DNA of 64,000 bases from Adiantum capillus-veneris. Taxonomy: Eukaryota > Streptophyta > Polypodiopsida > Polypodiales > Pteridaceae. The stretch spans positions 171,547,740 through 171,611,739 of the forward strand of contig CM043944.1 in the NCBI GenBank assembly GCA_014529385.2, given 5' to 3'. The position numbers and the translations under genes were made by a program. Below, piece after piece: positions 1-11,228 of the stretch (position 1 is the first letter of the stretch; every line of letters starts with the position of its first letter). The notes beneath the pieces were generated by a model. It was not told where the DNA came from, ran no database searches, and was given only the letters and a program-made list of their open reading frames with translations.

Positions 1-214
1 ATTGGTTTCCCCTCTCTTTACACTCGCCTCAATAAAAAGTGGAATGTTAATTTTGAGCAAAGATGGAATTTTAAGTCCTCCAAGATACGGAACCCAAAAA
101 GCTATGCAAATTTGTGTATTTACAATTGGACTTGATATACACACAATGCTCCAAGGGGCCACACTATAGGAACAACCTCTTCGGGTGGTAGGAGGATAAT
201 ATCAAGAGAATGCA

Positions 215-503
215 GGGTGAAAGCATGTTAACCTGTCGCGCTTTATGTGCTAGTCAGCAGTTTCAAGTTAGCACATCTTCAAAAAGTTGGGCGTCCGGTA
301 AATTTTTTTACAAATAATATCAAAATTTGTCGGAGGTTGTACGTTTGGATTCCTTGTTTCAAGTGCTTTCTATTGATATATCATATGTCATAGATCTTAG
401 AGATGTAGCTCAAGTTATTGTACTAGTTAGCATATGTCAAAATTGTGCTAGTTAGCATTGTCCGGGACATGAAAAAGCATGACAGGTTAACATGCTTTCA
501 CCC
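215..503. mobile_element. MITE, family 1 copy 1 (4-bp TSD)
   Basis: A 289-bp element with perfect 23-bp terminal inverted repeats (215-237 and 481-503) starting GGGTGAAAGCATG. It is flanked by the direct repeat TGCA at 211-214 and 504-507. Degenerate inverted similarity continues inward with a repeated GCTAGT(C/T)AGCA word. There is no coding capacity, so it is a non-autonomous DNA transposon. The same termini are found at 3593-4095. The superfamily is not assigned: a 4-bp duplication does not fit hAT (8 bp), Mutator (9-11 bp), CACTA (3 bp) or Tc1/mariner (TA). Confidence 0.8.
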
Positions 504-512
504 TGCAGCCTA

Positions 513-580
513 TAAGCTTTGAACTCTCAACCTCGGGGTTACATTGAAAAGGCTTCACCAACTGAGCTATGCTTCTTGAG
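513..580 (-). repeat. tRNA-derived SINE-like fragment
   Basis: On the minus strand there is an A-box-like TAGCTCAGTTGGTGAAGCC (569-551), followed about 25 bases on by a degenerate B-box-like GAGTTCAAAGC (526-516). The spacing fits an internal pol III promoter. No acceptor stem or full cloverleaf can be folded, so this is a SINE or tRNA relic and not a tRNA gene. It abuts the MITE that ends at 503. Confidence 0.45.
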
Positions 581-599
581 TTAATATGAGGCGTCATGC

Positions 600-2200
600 G
601 TCCATTGACAAAACCTTTAAAAATAGCTCTCAATAAACCATTGGGTTGAAATAAATTACTTTCTGGGGATTCTATCGGTACGTTGTGGGAAATTCATGTC
701 CAATTAATCTCAAAATATAGAAATGCTCATGTGTCTAACAACTTTTCCAAGCAATTGGGATGTAATAAAAATGGCTTTCTTATAAATTTCTCCCACACTG
801 TATGTAAGATAAATAAATAAATAGTAATAATTACTTCTTTTTATTTTCTTAAGTGTGCAAGAGTCTCTCTATGAATGAGCTTTTTGCACAAGATGTAGCA
901 TTGTAATAGGTTCTATTTGATTTCTTATGTGTGTCAGAGTTTCTCTTGATAATGGGACTTTTCTGCATAAGATTCATATATCAAATACTACTCCATGTTG
1001 TCACATTGTGTAAGCCTTATAATTTCATCCACTCGATCAGACCTGTGGCTCCATTGTCCATGCATCCTTGAATCTGTGTCAAGTCTTTACAAACATACAT
1101 GACAAGCTATAGAAGGCTCTAAAGAGGCGACTAATACATACTTACATCTAAATTTGGTGATCCTAATTTGTCATTTGCTACAAGCCATAGGTTGTGTTAT
1201 GTTCTTTGAGCTTTCAACTATAGCACCACTGACCTTCGACTCCCAAATCCTTTATGTTTGTCGGTGGACATTATACAAAGAACACAAAAAATAAAATGCT
1301 AAATCAATGAAAATAATGAAAGAAATCGGTATTTGAAATCATACAGATAGAGGAATGTATTTGAAAGAGACATATCTTGTATATATGGTACCTCTTTGAC
1401 GGTAAGGTGGGATTCATTCAGTACTTCTTACTAATGTCATCAAAATTTGAAGTTAATTATTTCATTAGGACATTAGTTAGAAGTACTCTATGTGTCTGTG
1501 TGTGTGTGCATGCCATTTCCCACTTTAATAATAGGTCTTTAGTTCAACTCTCCTCGTTGGTTAGATCTTTAAGGTCTCTTGGGATAGTTTTGTACAATGT
1601 TAAAATACTCTTCTTCTCTCTCTCTCTCTCAAAAAGAAAAAGAAAAAAGAAATTCAAGGAATGGGTATATTAATTTTTACTTTTATTTTTTATTTGAGAG
1701 CCACTACATGAAGTTTTTCTTTTCTTTATGTTGGTAGAACTGCTTATTGGTGTTGACAAAAAAGTTTTTAACCTTGAGTTCAAAAATTTACTCATAAATT
1801 CTTCGCTAACTAGTGAAAATTGCAAGAAAAAGGAATTAGCATATATATATAGCTTATCAAAAATAATTAAGGATTTTTATTGCAGGGACCATAGAAGGAT
1901 CGAGATGCCCAAAAGAGACTAGTGCTTTACCACACTTTAAAGGTTCTCTATATAGCGTAATATAAAATACCCCAAAGTACATGCTATATTTTAATTTTGG
2001 GTTTCTTAAGGTTACCCTGTCCACAGGACTAAGTAACACAGGGTGTTGAAGGATGTCGGAGCAGTGGGATCAACGTGGGAGAAGTGAGACACATAAATAA
2101 AATTAAAGACACTCAGCCGTTCGATGTGTTCGAGTTTACATTTTAGGTCCTAGATTACTTTTCAACATTTTTGTTTATCTTATATGTTTTTTTTTCCCCA
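600..2200. other. gene-free AT-rich stretch
   Basis: No supported gene. Open frames are short, AT-rich and unlike known domains. A short CT run (about 1613-1630) is followed by an A/G-rich tract, which could be the tail of a decayed retroposon, but no pol III boxes can be placed with confidence. Confidence 0.5.
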
Positions 2201-2204
2201 TTTG

Positions 2205-2365
2205 GACAGCCAAATGCATGCGTGCATGTGGTTAGAGCACCAACCTCTCACAATGGTCGTCTAGGTTCAAATCCTATTCCGTCACCCTCGAGATTCCCCC
2301 CTTTAACCCCCTTCATTGATCCCACCGCTTGGGGGTTATTAAAGACCCCATGAAACTTAGACATG
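2205..2365 (+). mobile_element. tRNA-derived SINE
   Basis: An A box (TGGTTAGAGCACC, 2229-2241) and a consensus B box (GGTTCAAATCC, 2264-2274) lie about 35 bases apart, as in tRNA-derived SINE heads. They are followed by a non-tRNA body with C- and T-rich segments. No cloverleaf can be closed, which argues against a functional tRNA gene. Target duplications and the exact 3' end were not identified, so the ends are approximate. Confidence 0.65.
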
Positions 2366-2379
2366 TGGCTACCCTATCG

Positions 2380-3588
2380 CTCGTCTAATGTATACATAAT
2401 AAGACCACTTTATTAGTTTAAAAGGCTGGATCGTTTTGATTAGCTAATGTGATCTAGTACATTTTTTAAAAACGTGATTAATGTCCTCCCAAGATAGAGA
2501 TGAGGTGTGGTAGAAATCGATAAGTTGTATGGGAAACAAGATTTTGAGAAAATCCTTTTGAGTGCAAACATACATGAAAAATTGTATACTCACACGTGAC
2601 CAAAATCATTAGCAAATAATGAGAGCGATGATCAACACACTAATATTTTTGTACTATAGATAACTTCAACAAGAATCGATATTAAAACACCATCAATAAG
2701 GAGTAAATGGAATAAGATTGTATAAAACATGAACTAACATTAATAGCGTACGATAAACATACAATGTGAGGCATATCACTAGATTTATAGGTATAAATGT
2801 ATGCAACTGGTTCATAAATGACTAGGAGTTAAAGTGTAAATTAGGTAGAATCAATCTTACAATTTGAGATGGCATGATTATGTAGAAATATTAATCACAA
2901 ATAGTGGATCAAAACTAGTTGGACAAGACCTTCACTTATTCACTAGAGAATGGGCATTGACAGTGGCCCCAATGTAGACGAAGAATGCTAGTTAGAAATT
3001 AGTTCATTGGACTCAAACATTGCTTGTGGGTCTTGCAATATTATGGTCTTGACATGATCCATCCTGACTACCTCATTCAACCCCCCTAAATCTATTCGGA
3101 GCCAATGTAAGCCTAGGAATTTTGCTGGACTAATTTAGTCCAAGGTTAACCTAAAATTCGCATTGCGACCTGATAAATGAGATTCTTAGGATGGCAGCTT
3201 CGCAATCCAACTTGGAATAATTGAAAGGGTGGAATCCAGGAAGTGTCTAATAGTTGATTGACGAGGGAACTATCTAATCATCCAATTGATAAGAGTGCAC
3301 CCATGGATAGAGCGAACAAAGTTCGCCATCAAATTTAAAGTAGAATTATTATATCGATATGCCATTTGAGTTTTTGTATGGTATTAAAAGCAATGATTGA
3401 CTCATTGGTCTGGTTTTCCATAAAAGATACAAAATTTTAGACTACAATTTAGCTTCTTCATCTTAATTCATAATAGTCCCCTTTAATAAAACAACCCATG
3501 TCATAATGCAAAGATAAAATAACAATACCATCAAATATTCATCCAAGAAGAATGATTCAATATCACGAGGGTCAAAGAATGTATTGGT
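2380..3588. other. gene-free stretch
   Basis: AT-rich non-coding DNA with no ORF, RNA gene or repeat that I can recognise. Confidence 0.5.
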
Positions 3589-3592
3589 GCTA

Positions 3593-4095
3593 GGGTGAAA
3601 GCATGTATTGATAGTACCACCTTTTGCACTTTTTGGTGGTTTCCTTTCATAAAAGATGTAGATTGGTAGAATTTATATAAACACACTCAAAATTCATCAG
3701 TGAATGTAGTTTTAGATTCTACTTGCAAAAAACTATCCACTAATATATAACAAGGTCATAGATTTAAAACATGAAACATGAAAATGAGGTTGTAAAGTGC
3801 TACTAATGAACTCTCCAAGACATCACATTTTGGTACCACCAATACATCCTTTGGCTTGCTACCAAAAAGTGGTGCTTTGGACGCTACTTTGTGTACACTT
3901 TAGGAACTCTAGTTTCATGTAAGATTTTCTATCATATTATATATCAATGGAAACTTTTTGAATAAATTGAGAATCTATAATTACAAGGTCCATTTTTTTT
4001 TGTGAACATTCATATAAATTCTATAAGATCCCATGTTTTATAAGGGTACTATTCAAAAGTGCAATAAGTGGTACGACCAATACATGCTTTCACCC
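3593..4095. mobile_element. MITE, family 1 copy 2 (4-bp TSD)
   Basis: A 503-bp element whose ends read GGGTGAAAGCATGTATTG on both strands. The imperfect terminal inverted repeat extends about 43 bp, through GTACCAC and TTGCACTTTT. It is flanked by the direct repeat GCTA at 3589-3592 and 4096-4099. The first 14 bases match the termini of the element at 215-503 and the duplication is again 4 bp, so the two are members of one family with different interiors. It has no coding capacity. Confidence 0.8.
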
Positions 4096-4099
4096 GCTA

Positions 4100-4820
4100 G
4101 TTAACTTCAAATTTGGCACCCTCAAAAGACTTGTGGTTATGCCTTCATACCCTATGAAATATGCTCTTCAAGAGAAGCTATGCTATCTTCTTTATATGAT
4201 ATTGGTTGCTATATCTTTTTTCAGGGTTATGGTCTTGATTGGTGCTAGGATAGAGGAGCTCATAAAAAAGACAAAATTAAGAGGTATTTATAGCCCAATG
4301 GCTATTTTTCAAGGGTCTTCAAGATCTTTGGGCTATTTTATAAAAATCCTTGGTCAAAAGATTAATCCAAAAATTTTAAATTTTTATGATTTTGTAAGAT
4401 ATATTTGTAAAAAATACACTATAAAGTGTCAATTTTGGTATGATCTCAAAAGATTCTTTCGAAATGCTACACATATAGGTTTATGGATAAGATAATTGCC
4501 AACCCATCTACACTTATGAAATTTTAAAGGGGTGTTATTTTTTACCCTTGCCAGTACTATCATTAATTAGGAGTGTAGAATGGGCAAGAGTGTGCGGCCC
4601 ATCATTATACACATCTTGTTCCAGTAAAGTGAAAATTTCCATAGGTGATTCGTTGAGAGCCCAAGTTTTTTGACTGCCAAGTCAAATTCTCATTGTGTAT
4701 AATATTTGTAAAGTAGTAAATAATTAACTCCAAAAATCTCATTGAGGAGCAATTTCCAATTCGACACAATGATAGATCAGAATTGGGCACCAAAAATTTG
4801 CATACATATCAAGACCACAT
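4100..4820. other. gene-free stretch
   Basis: Contains a 120-codon open frame (4133-4495, plus) that is AT-rich, has no recognisable motif and no coding bias. I do not call it a gene. Nothing else is supported. Confidence 0.5.
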
Positions 4821-4824
4821 GGGA

Positions 4825-5380
4825 TGATGATATTTTATGCGCGCTTCTGCATATGTGGCACTAGCCATCGCCATTCAAAAGTCAAAGATCTCTGAAATAG
4901 AGGAGGTCATTTGAGGATCTCTATCCGACACTATTGATGTTGGCAAGCCATGGTGTTTTAAAAATTTGGGATATGAAGAAGGCTGCCATTTGGTGTGCTT
5001 TAATAGTCTTTTTGACATGAATAAAATGTGCTTGTTTACTAAACCTGTCTACTATTGTCCATATTCCCGTATTCCCATAGATGGACTTAGGTAATCCAAA
5101 GATAAAATCCATGGATATGATCTCCCATAGTGAATTAGAAATTGGCAAAGGCTGGAGCAATCCAGGTTGCTTCCCCCTATCATACTTTGTCTTTTGGCAT
5201 ACGACACAATTACACAGTCTTGTATGTTCATCTTCATGGTAGGCCAATAGAAATACGTCTCTATGCCACAAAGGGTAGGTTGAATCCCTCGATACCCCGC
5301 TTAGGGAGGAGCATGGGATTCATACATCACTTTCTCATGGAGAGAGTGAGTGACACATAGCCTATTTCCATAGAGAAGAC
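4825..5380 (-). pseudogene. Ty3/gypsy integrase fragment
   Basis: The minus strand encodes pieces of a gypsy integrase in at least three frames. Upstream is an HHCC zinc-finger region including SGYRGIQPTL and the Y-F-Y-W-P-T motif typical of these proteins, then CQKTKYDRGK. The start of the catalytic core follows (residues SMDFIFGLP, then IVDRFSKQAHFI), and after a frameshift near 4945 comes HGLPTSIVSDRD. The family joins element cDNA to the chromosome. No LTR or other pol domain is visible next to it, so it is an isolated, frameshifted relic. Confidence 0.8.
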
Positions 5381-5384
5381 TTCC

Positions 5385-6087
5385 GCTAGCGCCACATAGG
5401 CACTAGCAATCAAAATTTAGCCTAGTGGGACCGCATGTGTGCATCGTATGCACCTAAGGCCTTTTTCCTAGCAAAAAGTAATCCTATGAGCAGTACGTCT
5501 TGAACCCTTGCGACTACCCTTGGCCCTCATATCCCTCTCCCCAAAGACACACAAAGGGAGAAAGATAGAGAATATACCAAATTTATATTATGCATTATGA
5601 GAAGAACTAAGCTTAGATGGTGCCGTCTTGGAATACAATGCGACCATTAACTCAAAAAATTCTAGCAACTTATAGAGGAGCAAATGAGAAAGTCCATAGG
5701 TTTCTTCGTTAGCTATCTTCCAACTTAAGTAAGGTTATGGGTAGTCAACTAACCCGCATGCAACTTGTACTACGCTCCATCAATTTGCATACATATAACG
5801 TGATTAGCAATGCATCTTATATGTGCTCACCAATCTAGTAAGCACGAAAGCTAGCATTTCACATGAACTCAACAGGGCCATAAAGAAAAACTTGCAACAA
5901 TGACACAGTCTAGTGTAAAGATAAATAAGAATGAGAACGAGGATGAGACAATTTTGGCCTTGCACTTTTTGGCTTTCTGACGCAAGCCAGCTTAGTGAAG
6001 AAGTGAGATAGGGATACATTTGATCCAGCTTGTTAGTTTCTAAATGGTTCGTTTTGAGTTAAGGACCAGACAAGGAAACCACCCAAT

Positions 6088-6088
<1 letters not shown>
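5385..6088. other. intergenic, possible SINE relic
   Basis: Intergenic DNA downstream of the ZF-HD gene. On the minus strand near 5485-5515 a B-box-like GGGTTCAAGAC lies in a tRNA-like context, but no convincing A box was found. No gene is supported. Confidence 0.35.
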
Positions 6089-6089
<1 letters not shown>

Positions 6090-6129
<40 letters not shown>

Positions 6130-6140
6130 CACACACACAC
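6090..6140. repeat. (CT)n(CA)n microsatellite
   Basis: A CT run (6090-6126) is followed by a CA run (6129-6140). It lies only 15 bases 3' of the ZF-HD stop codon, so it is probably transcribed as (TG)n(AG)n in the 3' UTR. Confidence 0.95.
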
Positions 6141-6155
6141 ATGTAGGACAAGGAC

Positions 6156-7904
6156 TTACAGTTTTTTCCCGAAGGTGTTCTTGTTGTTGTGCATCCAGAC
6201 TTTGAGGACGTGGCGCTTGACGCCGGCTTCGGCACAGAACTGTTGAACGGCAGCCTCGTCGTGCTTATGGATGCGCCACCCCACCTTCTCGCTGAACTCA
6301 AACATCTTCTCCCGCTGCTCCATTGTGAACTTGGTCCGGAACCTCTTGCCCCCGCCATGCCCACCACCTGCATGCATGTAATGATGACCCGCCCCTCCTA
6401 CCCCACTGCCTGATCCAATACCTGGCGGTCCCATGCCCATGTACGAGTACTGCCCCGCACCCCCTGTTCCAGCTGCATGAGCTCCATGATGCACATGCAT
6501 TCCGGCATGAGGGCCCCCCGGCCCTGCCCCTACCGGCTGCATCAGCTTCCCCCCCATCCATGCCTGCATGTACTGATGATGGTGATGATGATGTAAATGC
6601 GGCAATAGCGAGCCCCCCATATGCCCTGCGTTATAATGACCTGGGAATGGAGCCGCTGCACCGCTGCCCGCAATCGGAGTGTTGCAGTGATTATGATCCC
6701 CTTCTCCATACTCGCTGTTACTGGTGCTGGTATTGCTGGCATTTACTGTGCTGGGTAAGGCCAACAAGCTCATGCTGTTGCTGGTCGTTGCGCCGATACT
6801 GCTTCCATTTATCTGCAGGCATTTGAACAAAATTGAGGGTCAATCGGTACGTGAATTGGGGCGGCAGTGTAAGGGATAGCTTTTCTCTTCTAGTATAAAG
6901 AAAATTGCCATATGTTTTACTTTTCTTTGTTTTGAGGATTGGAAATGAAAAATGCAGGCGGCAAGCCTAGAATACAATAAATTCCTGCAGGACTACTATT
7001 GGGCCTTGTACTGATTATCTATAAGAGGTCACCTTCTGGCGAGGCGCTGGACCGCGAGGCCCGGCTAGCTCCTCTCGTCAGCTGCCAGCGTCGCCATATT
7101 TGTGCCTTATATATTTATCAGCCCGGTCTCGCTTTTGGGCATGTGGAAACAATGATTTGCGTTGTCAGCCGGCCTTATCTATACATAGACTGTTTTGCTT
7201 TGAAATTGAAGTTTGAACATCGAGCGTACCCCGTTTCAACGCCAGCTCATGGTAGACTCTCACGGCAAAGTTGCAAACATTACTTTTAGTACCACTTCAC
7301 TCTTCTTGAAAAGCAAAAGCTGTAGCTTATATTTTTCAGTGCGTTTCTAGGGTTGAAACGTAGGAGCAAGTACAGCTAGTGCCTGTAGAAACAACTTATT
7401 TTATGTACACGATAGTCACCATGGTACTGTCGTTGGACCAATAATTAGCCTAAACAGTATTATACTAGCTGGGCATGCCTGCACTAATGATCTAGTAATC
7501 AGCTATGCTGATCATAAGCTTGCCTCATAATGGCGCATTACATGGATAATTAACTCCTTTTGTTGCAATAACCGGACTGAAGGAGAGCAAAAACGCCTGA
7601 CTTGCATTCGGCAGGCATTACTTCTTATGCTCTAATTTGTTGTTCCTTAAAAGACGATTGCTCAGCTTCTGACAAAATCAATTGATTTGAACGGAGAGAG
7701 CGCCGGCTGCTATTCAGGTGGGGGACTTGTCTAGAGGATTCCTAACCGGCTTAGAATGGCCAAGGCTTAATCAGTGAGGCAAAGAGGGAACAAACTTGTG
7801 ATTAAGGACTTGTCTAGAAGGTGTCCCTCAAAGAGGATGACGTCGAGAAGAAGCAAGTTGCGAATAAAATACAGAAGGATGCATGCATGGGTGTCAGCGG
7901 GTGG

Positions 7905-7939
<35 letters not shown>

Positions 7940-7997
7940 TTTGAGAGAGACAGAGCGAGTGAGTGAGAGAGAAAGTGCTGCATGTTTCATGTGTATT

Positions 7998-8035
<38 letters not shown>

Positions 8036-8776
8036 CGAGAGAGAGAGAGGGAGAGAGATTACCTCTCTTCTGTGGAAATTACGATGGCAGCCGCATGCAG
8101 CACACTTGAGGGCCTCGAGGGAACCTTCTTCGCCGGAGGGCATGAACTCCCCGCACCCATCCACTGCATAGCCTCCCATGTTGGCTGCATGATTTTTCAA
8201 GCATTCCCTGTAACGCACACCACCATTAGCGCTACTGTTATTATTTTTATCACTAGCAATATGGCTGCTCGCAATATTTCCACCGCTGTTAGTCCTGGTA
8301 ATGTTAGTGATACCGCTAGCTAAATTATTAGTGATATTATTACTATTGTTATTGCTAGCATTAATGTTAGTGCCGGTGCTAAGACTAATTGTGCTACTGT
8401 TATTCTTCGTCAAAGTGAGGTTGTCAGACGCAGGTGCTGCTTGCCCTGAACTGACATTGGAAATATGGTTATCAGCTGGCCTAGTGCTGGTAAAGAGATT
8501 AGCGTGAGTCAAGCTACTGCGGTTAAGGCCGTTGTTAGAAGTATTGTTGCTGGATGTAGGATTAGCAGTAGCTGTGGAGCTTATATTGTTGCTGCTTTTC
8601 GCAATTCCGCCCAAGAGCTGCTGCTGCTGCGCCTTCGACCCTGCCGCCGGCGTGCTGCCGCCTGTGGCCTCCCCCGCCGGCCGGTGATCTGCATGTATAT
8701 TGTTGTTGTCTCCAAAGCTGCCACTCATAGCTAAACTGCTACTCATGTGCTTGTTGTTGCTGCCCAAATCCATCAC
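6156..8776 (-). CDS. ZF-HD homeodomain transcription factor (2 coding exons)
   Basis: A plant ZF-HD protein: a nuclear DNA-binding regulator whose zinc-finger domain mediates dimerisation. Coding exon 1 is 8776-8063 and coding exon 2 is 6812-6156, with the intron at 6813-8062. Exon 1 (238 codons) begins at the ATG of [10 protein letters not shown]. After a long Asn/Ser/Thr-rich stretch it encodes the dimerisation domain, from [20 protein letters not shown] to [11 protein letters not shown]. Exon 2 resumes in frame with INGSSIG, then a His/Gly/Met-rich linker, then a complete homeodomain starting [15 protein letters not shown] and ending [13 protein letters not shown] before TAA. The donor reads GAG|GTAATC and the acceptor CTGCAG|ATAAAT, both phase 0. 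No frameshift or premature stop was seen. The final stop overlaps a donor-like GTAAGT, so a further 3' exon cannot be excluded. The ZHD family is clear; the orthologue is not. Confidence 0.93.
6813..8062 (-). other. ZF-HD intron
   Basis: The 1250-base phase-0 intron between the dimerisation-domain exon and the homeodomain exon. In transcript sense, (TC)n begins 4 bases after the donor, then (AC)n (about 8001-8032), then a second TC/AC cluster (about 7910-7966). The rest shows no recognisable element. Reading through the donor gives an artefactual Ser/Leu/Thr/His-repeat tail. Confidence 0.85.
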
Positions 8777-9011
8777 CCACTAATTTGTTTGACAATCTTC
8801 ACAAAACAATCATTCACACTCAAAGATTCCCCTTCTAATTCATATGATCACAGCTGAGGTTGGCCACCATGTATTGATCCACTCCTCCTGCTCATACGCT
8901 CTTAATTAGCCACAGTGCTCTCCACTTTAACCTTCCTAGATTTTGTTGTGCGTTGAGTTTGCAGTGGACTTTCATATTTGCCTCGACCATGCTGCCGGTA
9001 GTGAGCCGCAC
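8777..9011 (-). promoter_or_regulatory. ZF-HD 5' leader, possible leader-intron acceptor
   Basis: Directly upstream of the ATG at 8776. A pyrimidine-rich acceptor-like sequence ending TTGCAG lies at 9017-9012 on the minus strand, so the leader could start a new exon at 9011 after a 5' UTR intron. No donor or transcription start can be fixed. The leader contains an upstream ORF (8892-8990). Confidence 0.35.
8892..8990 (-). other. upstream ORF in ZF-HD leader
   Basis: An ATG at 8990-8988 opens a 32-codon frame (MVEANMKVHC...) closed by TGA at 8894-8892, ending 115 bases before the main ATG. It would be translated first if the leader extends this far. Its peptide resembles nothing I know. Confidence 0.35.
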
Positions 9012-9386
9012 CTGCAACAGAGGCAGCAGAAAGCCCTAATTAAAGCAACCGTAAATTAGTGTGAATTAGACCCTAAAAGTGCCTGAAGCAGGCAAAGGCA
9101 AAGATCACTCCGGTAATGTCTAAACTATAAGAAAACTGGAAGGGATTAGCTTAACGTTGGAGGGTGCTATTAAATTGTGAGCAGATCTAGGCTTACTATA
9201 TATATGTGGGAGCTTGCAGTTAGGTGAGATCTTAGTAGAATATAAAAGGGAGGAGGATTAGAGGGGCACTAAATCAGATGGATGTGGGCAATCCAAGGTT
9301 CAAGGGGCTGCTAGGCAAAGGGGGCACAAGTAGCAAAAGAGGGAACATATAATATGAAACAGCTCAAGTGAAATGATGTTTAAGGC

Positions 9387-9425
9387 GGGGGGGGGGGGGG
9401 GGGGGGTGTGGTGTGGTGTGTGTGT
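9387..9425. repeat. poly(G)20 then GT-rich tract
   Basis: Twenty consecutive G residues (9387-9406) followed by TGTGGTGTGG repeats. Homopolymers of this length are unstable and hard to sequence. Confidence 0.95.
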
Positions 9426-9579
9426 AGCCCTACCATGGCTATGGCAACAAAACCAAAGATGGTAAGACCTTAGCAAAGGCTTCAGGAAAAGAGTACTCTA
9501 TACTGCTACTACTTACTCTCTCTAGGTACAGTGTCTAGTTGGAAACTTGGAGCTCTTATGCATGATCCATTCTCTCTTA

Positions 9580-9580
9580 T

Positions 9581-9611
<31 letters not shown>

Positions 9612-9613
9612 TG

Positions 9614-9645
<32 letters not shown>

Positions 9646-9681
9646 AGGGAGAGGGAGAGAGAGAGAGAGCGAGAGCGAGAG
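9580..9681. repeat. (GT)n(GA)n compound microsatellite
   Basis: A GT run (9580-9604) followed by GA with GGGAGA and GCGAGA variants to 9681. Confidence 0.95.
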
Positions 9682-10407
9682 CCACACTTAAAAGTTAACA
9701 CACATGTAGACATATAGAGGAATCCATATCAAAATTCAATCTCTGTAGAGTAGAGACACATAGCACATGGCTCCTTGCAGTTGCACCCGCCCCTTGCTTT
9801 TTTGCACCCATAATAAGCTATGGCCATTATCATGCAAAGAACGTTTTGACATGTTTGAACGTGGGCATACGCAAGCCTTATGAACAGATACCTTCCAAGT
9901 TACCCCTAGACCTATCATTATCATCCATTACAATTTTTTGTTTTTTTTTTTTGGAAAAGAGCAAGGTCGATAGCTGATTAAATAAATATATTGGCATGTT
10001 ACAAAGCCCTATGCTTTCCACTATGATTACCACTACCTTTATTGTCTTTGTAAAAGCTTTTCCAAGTACATTTGCACACTGTGACAAGCCTGTGATCTCT
10101 CTCTTCTCTCACACAGTGAGAGAGGAGAGTCAAGCGAGACTCTCTCTCTCTCTCTCGTGTTACACTGTCCCGGATGATCGCTTGGCCGCCAAAGTGTGAA
10201 CTGAAGCCAAAATTATACGCCTTAAAATATACAGAATTAGGGTTCAAAAGTTGATGACAAGTAGTTGGATGGTGAAATTTGAATTTACTTGGAAGAGGAG
10301 GACGCCAGAAGAGAGAGGCACCAAGGTCCAAGGATCAATGAAGTAAACGATGGTCTTCAAGATGCTCGTATGTGGATCACGTGTGTGTATATGCAACAAC
10401 AGTATAT

Positions 10408-10408
<1 letters not shown>

Positions 10409-10463
<55 letters not shown>
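10409..10463. repeat. (GT)n(GA)n compound microsatellite
   Basis: GT repeats (10409-10424) pass directly into GA repeats (to 10463). Confidence 0.95.
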
Positions 10464-10468
<5 letters not shown>

Positions 10469-10597
10469 GAGCTGAACCTTATTTTTGTTGGCTTTCTTTA
10501 GAAAATGACCATAGGTTAGCTATCCCCTTATTGTTTGCGTTCTTTACAAAATGACCATAGCTATTAGCTGGTTTGTGGCCTTTTTAGATGGGGCCCG

Positions 10598-10599
<2 letters not shown>

Positions 10600-10639
<40 letters not shown>

Positions 10640-10651
10640 CGAGAGCGAGAG
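10600..10651. repeat. (GA)n microsatellite
   Basis: GA repeats ending in GAGAGC variants. Confidence 0.95.
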
Positions 10652-10854
10652 CTGTTATGGAAGCCCTCTGCAGTGCCTGCACCCCCACTAAAGTGGTCCT
10701 TATGACTGGATTTGATCTTTGATGTGTCACGCAACTGTTGGGTGGCTGTACCTATAGTAACCTACAACGGACTAAGGTATCAAATTTATTAAGTAGCACA
10801 CACAGGTTTAAATACTTGGCTCCTGTCCAGCGTCCCGGCCACAGGGCTAGCCGC

Positions 10855-10908
<54 letters not shown>
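10855..10908. repeat. (GA)n microsatellite
   Basis: About 27 uninterrupted GA units. Confidence 0.95.
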
Positions 10909-10911
<3 letters not shown>

Positions 10912-11077
10912 TCAGAGAGCCGAGAGGCCAAACAAAAGCAGCTCTTTCGAGTCTTTCGCACTTTAAGCTGAGCAGTGAGCAGGCAGCAAAGAGAAAGGGT
11001 ATCTTTTTAACAAGTACTGCTTGCACGGTACTCAAGAGAGGCTGTGTGTGTGAGTATATAGGTGTGCATGCGTGTGA

Positions 11078-11115
<38 letters not shown>

Positions 11116-11173
11116 TTATGAAATTTACGTTTGGGAAAGAAAGGGATCAATCTGTTTGCGTGTGTAGGTAGAA

Positions 11174-11225
<52 letters not shown>
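11078..11225. repeat. two (GA)n tracts
   Basis: GA tracts at 11078-11115 and 11178-11225, separated by about 60 bases of unique sequence. Confidence 0.95.

Positions 11226-11228
<3 letters not shown>

Noticed and set aside
513-580. Functional tRNA gene
   Set aside because: Pol III boxes are present but no acceptor stem or anticodon arm can be formed.
4133-4495. 120-codon plus-strand open frame
   Set aside because: AT-rich, no motif, no coding bias and no neighbour that explains it; consistent with chance.
9240-9250. Plus-strand TATAAAAGG
   Set aside because: No plus-strand gene follows; likely chance in AT-rich promoter DNA.
10305-10322. CAGAAGAGAG core resembling miR156
   Set aside because: Only about 10 bases match, in purine-rich DNA, with no complementary arm for a hairpin.
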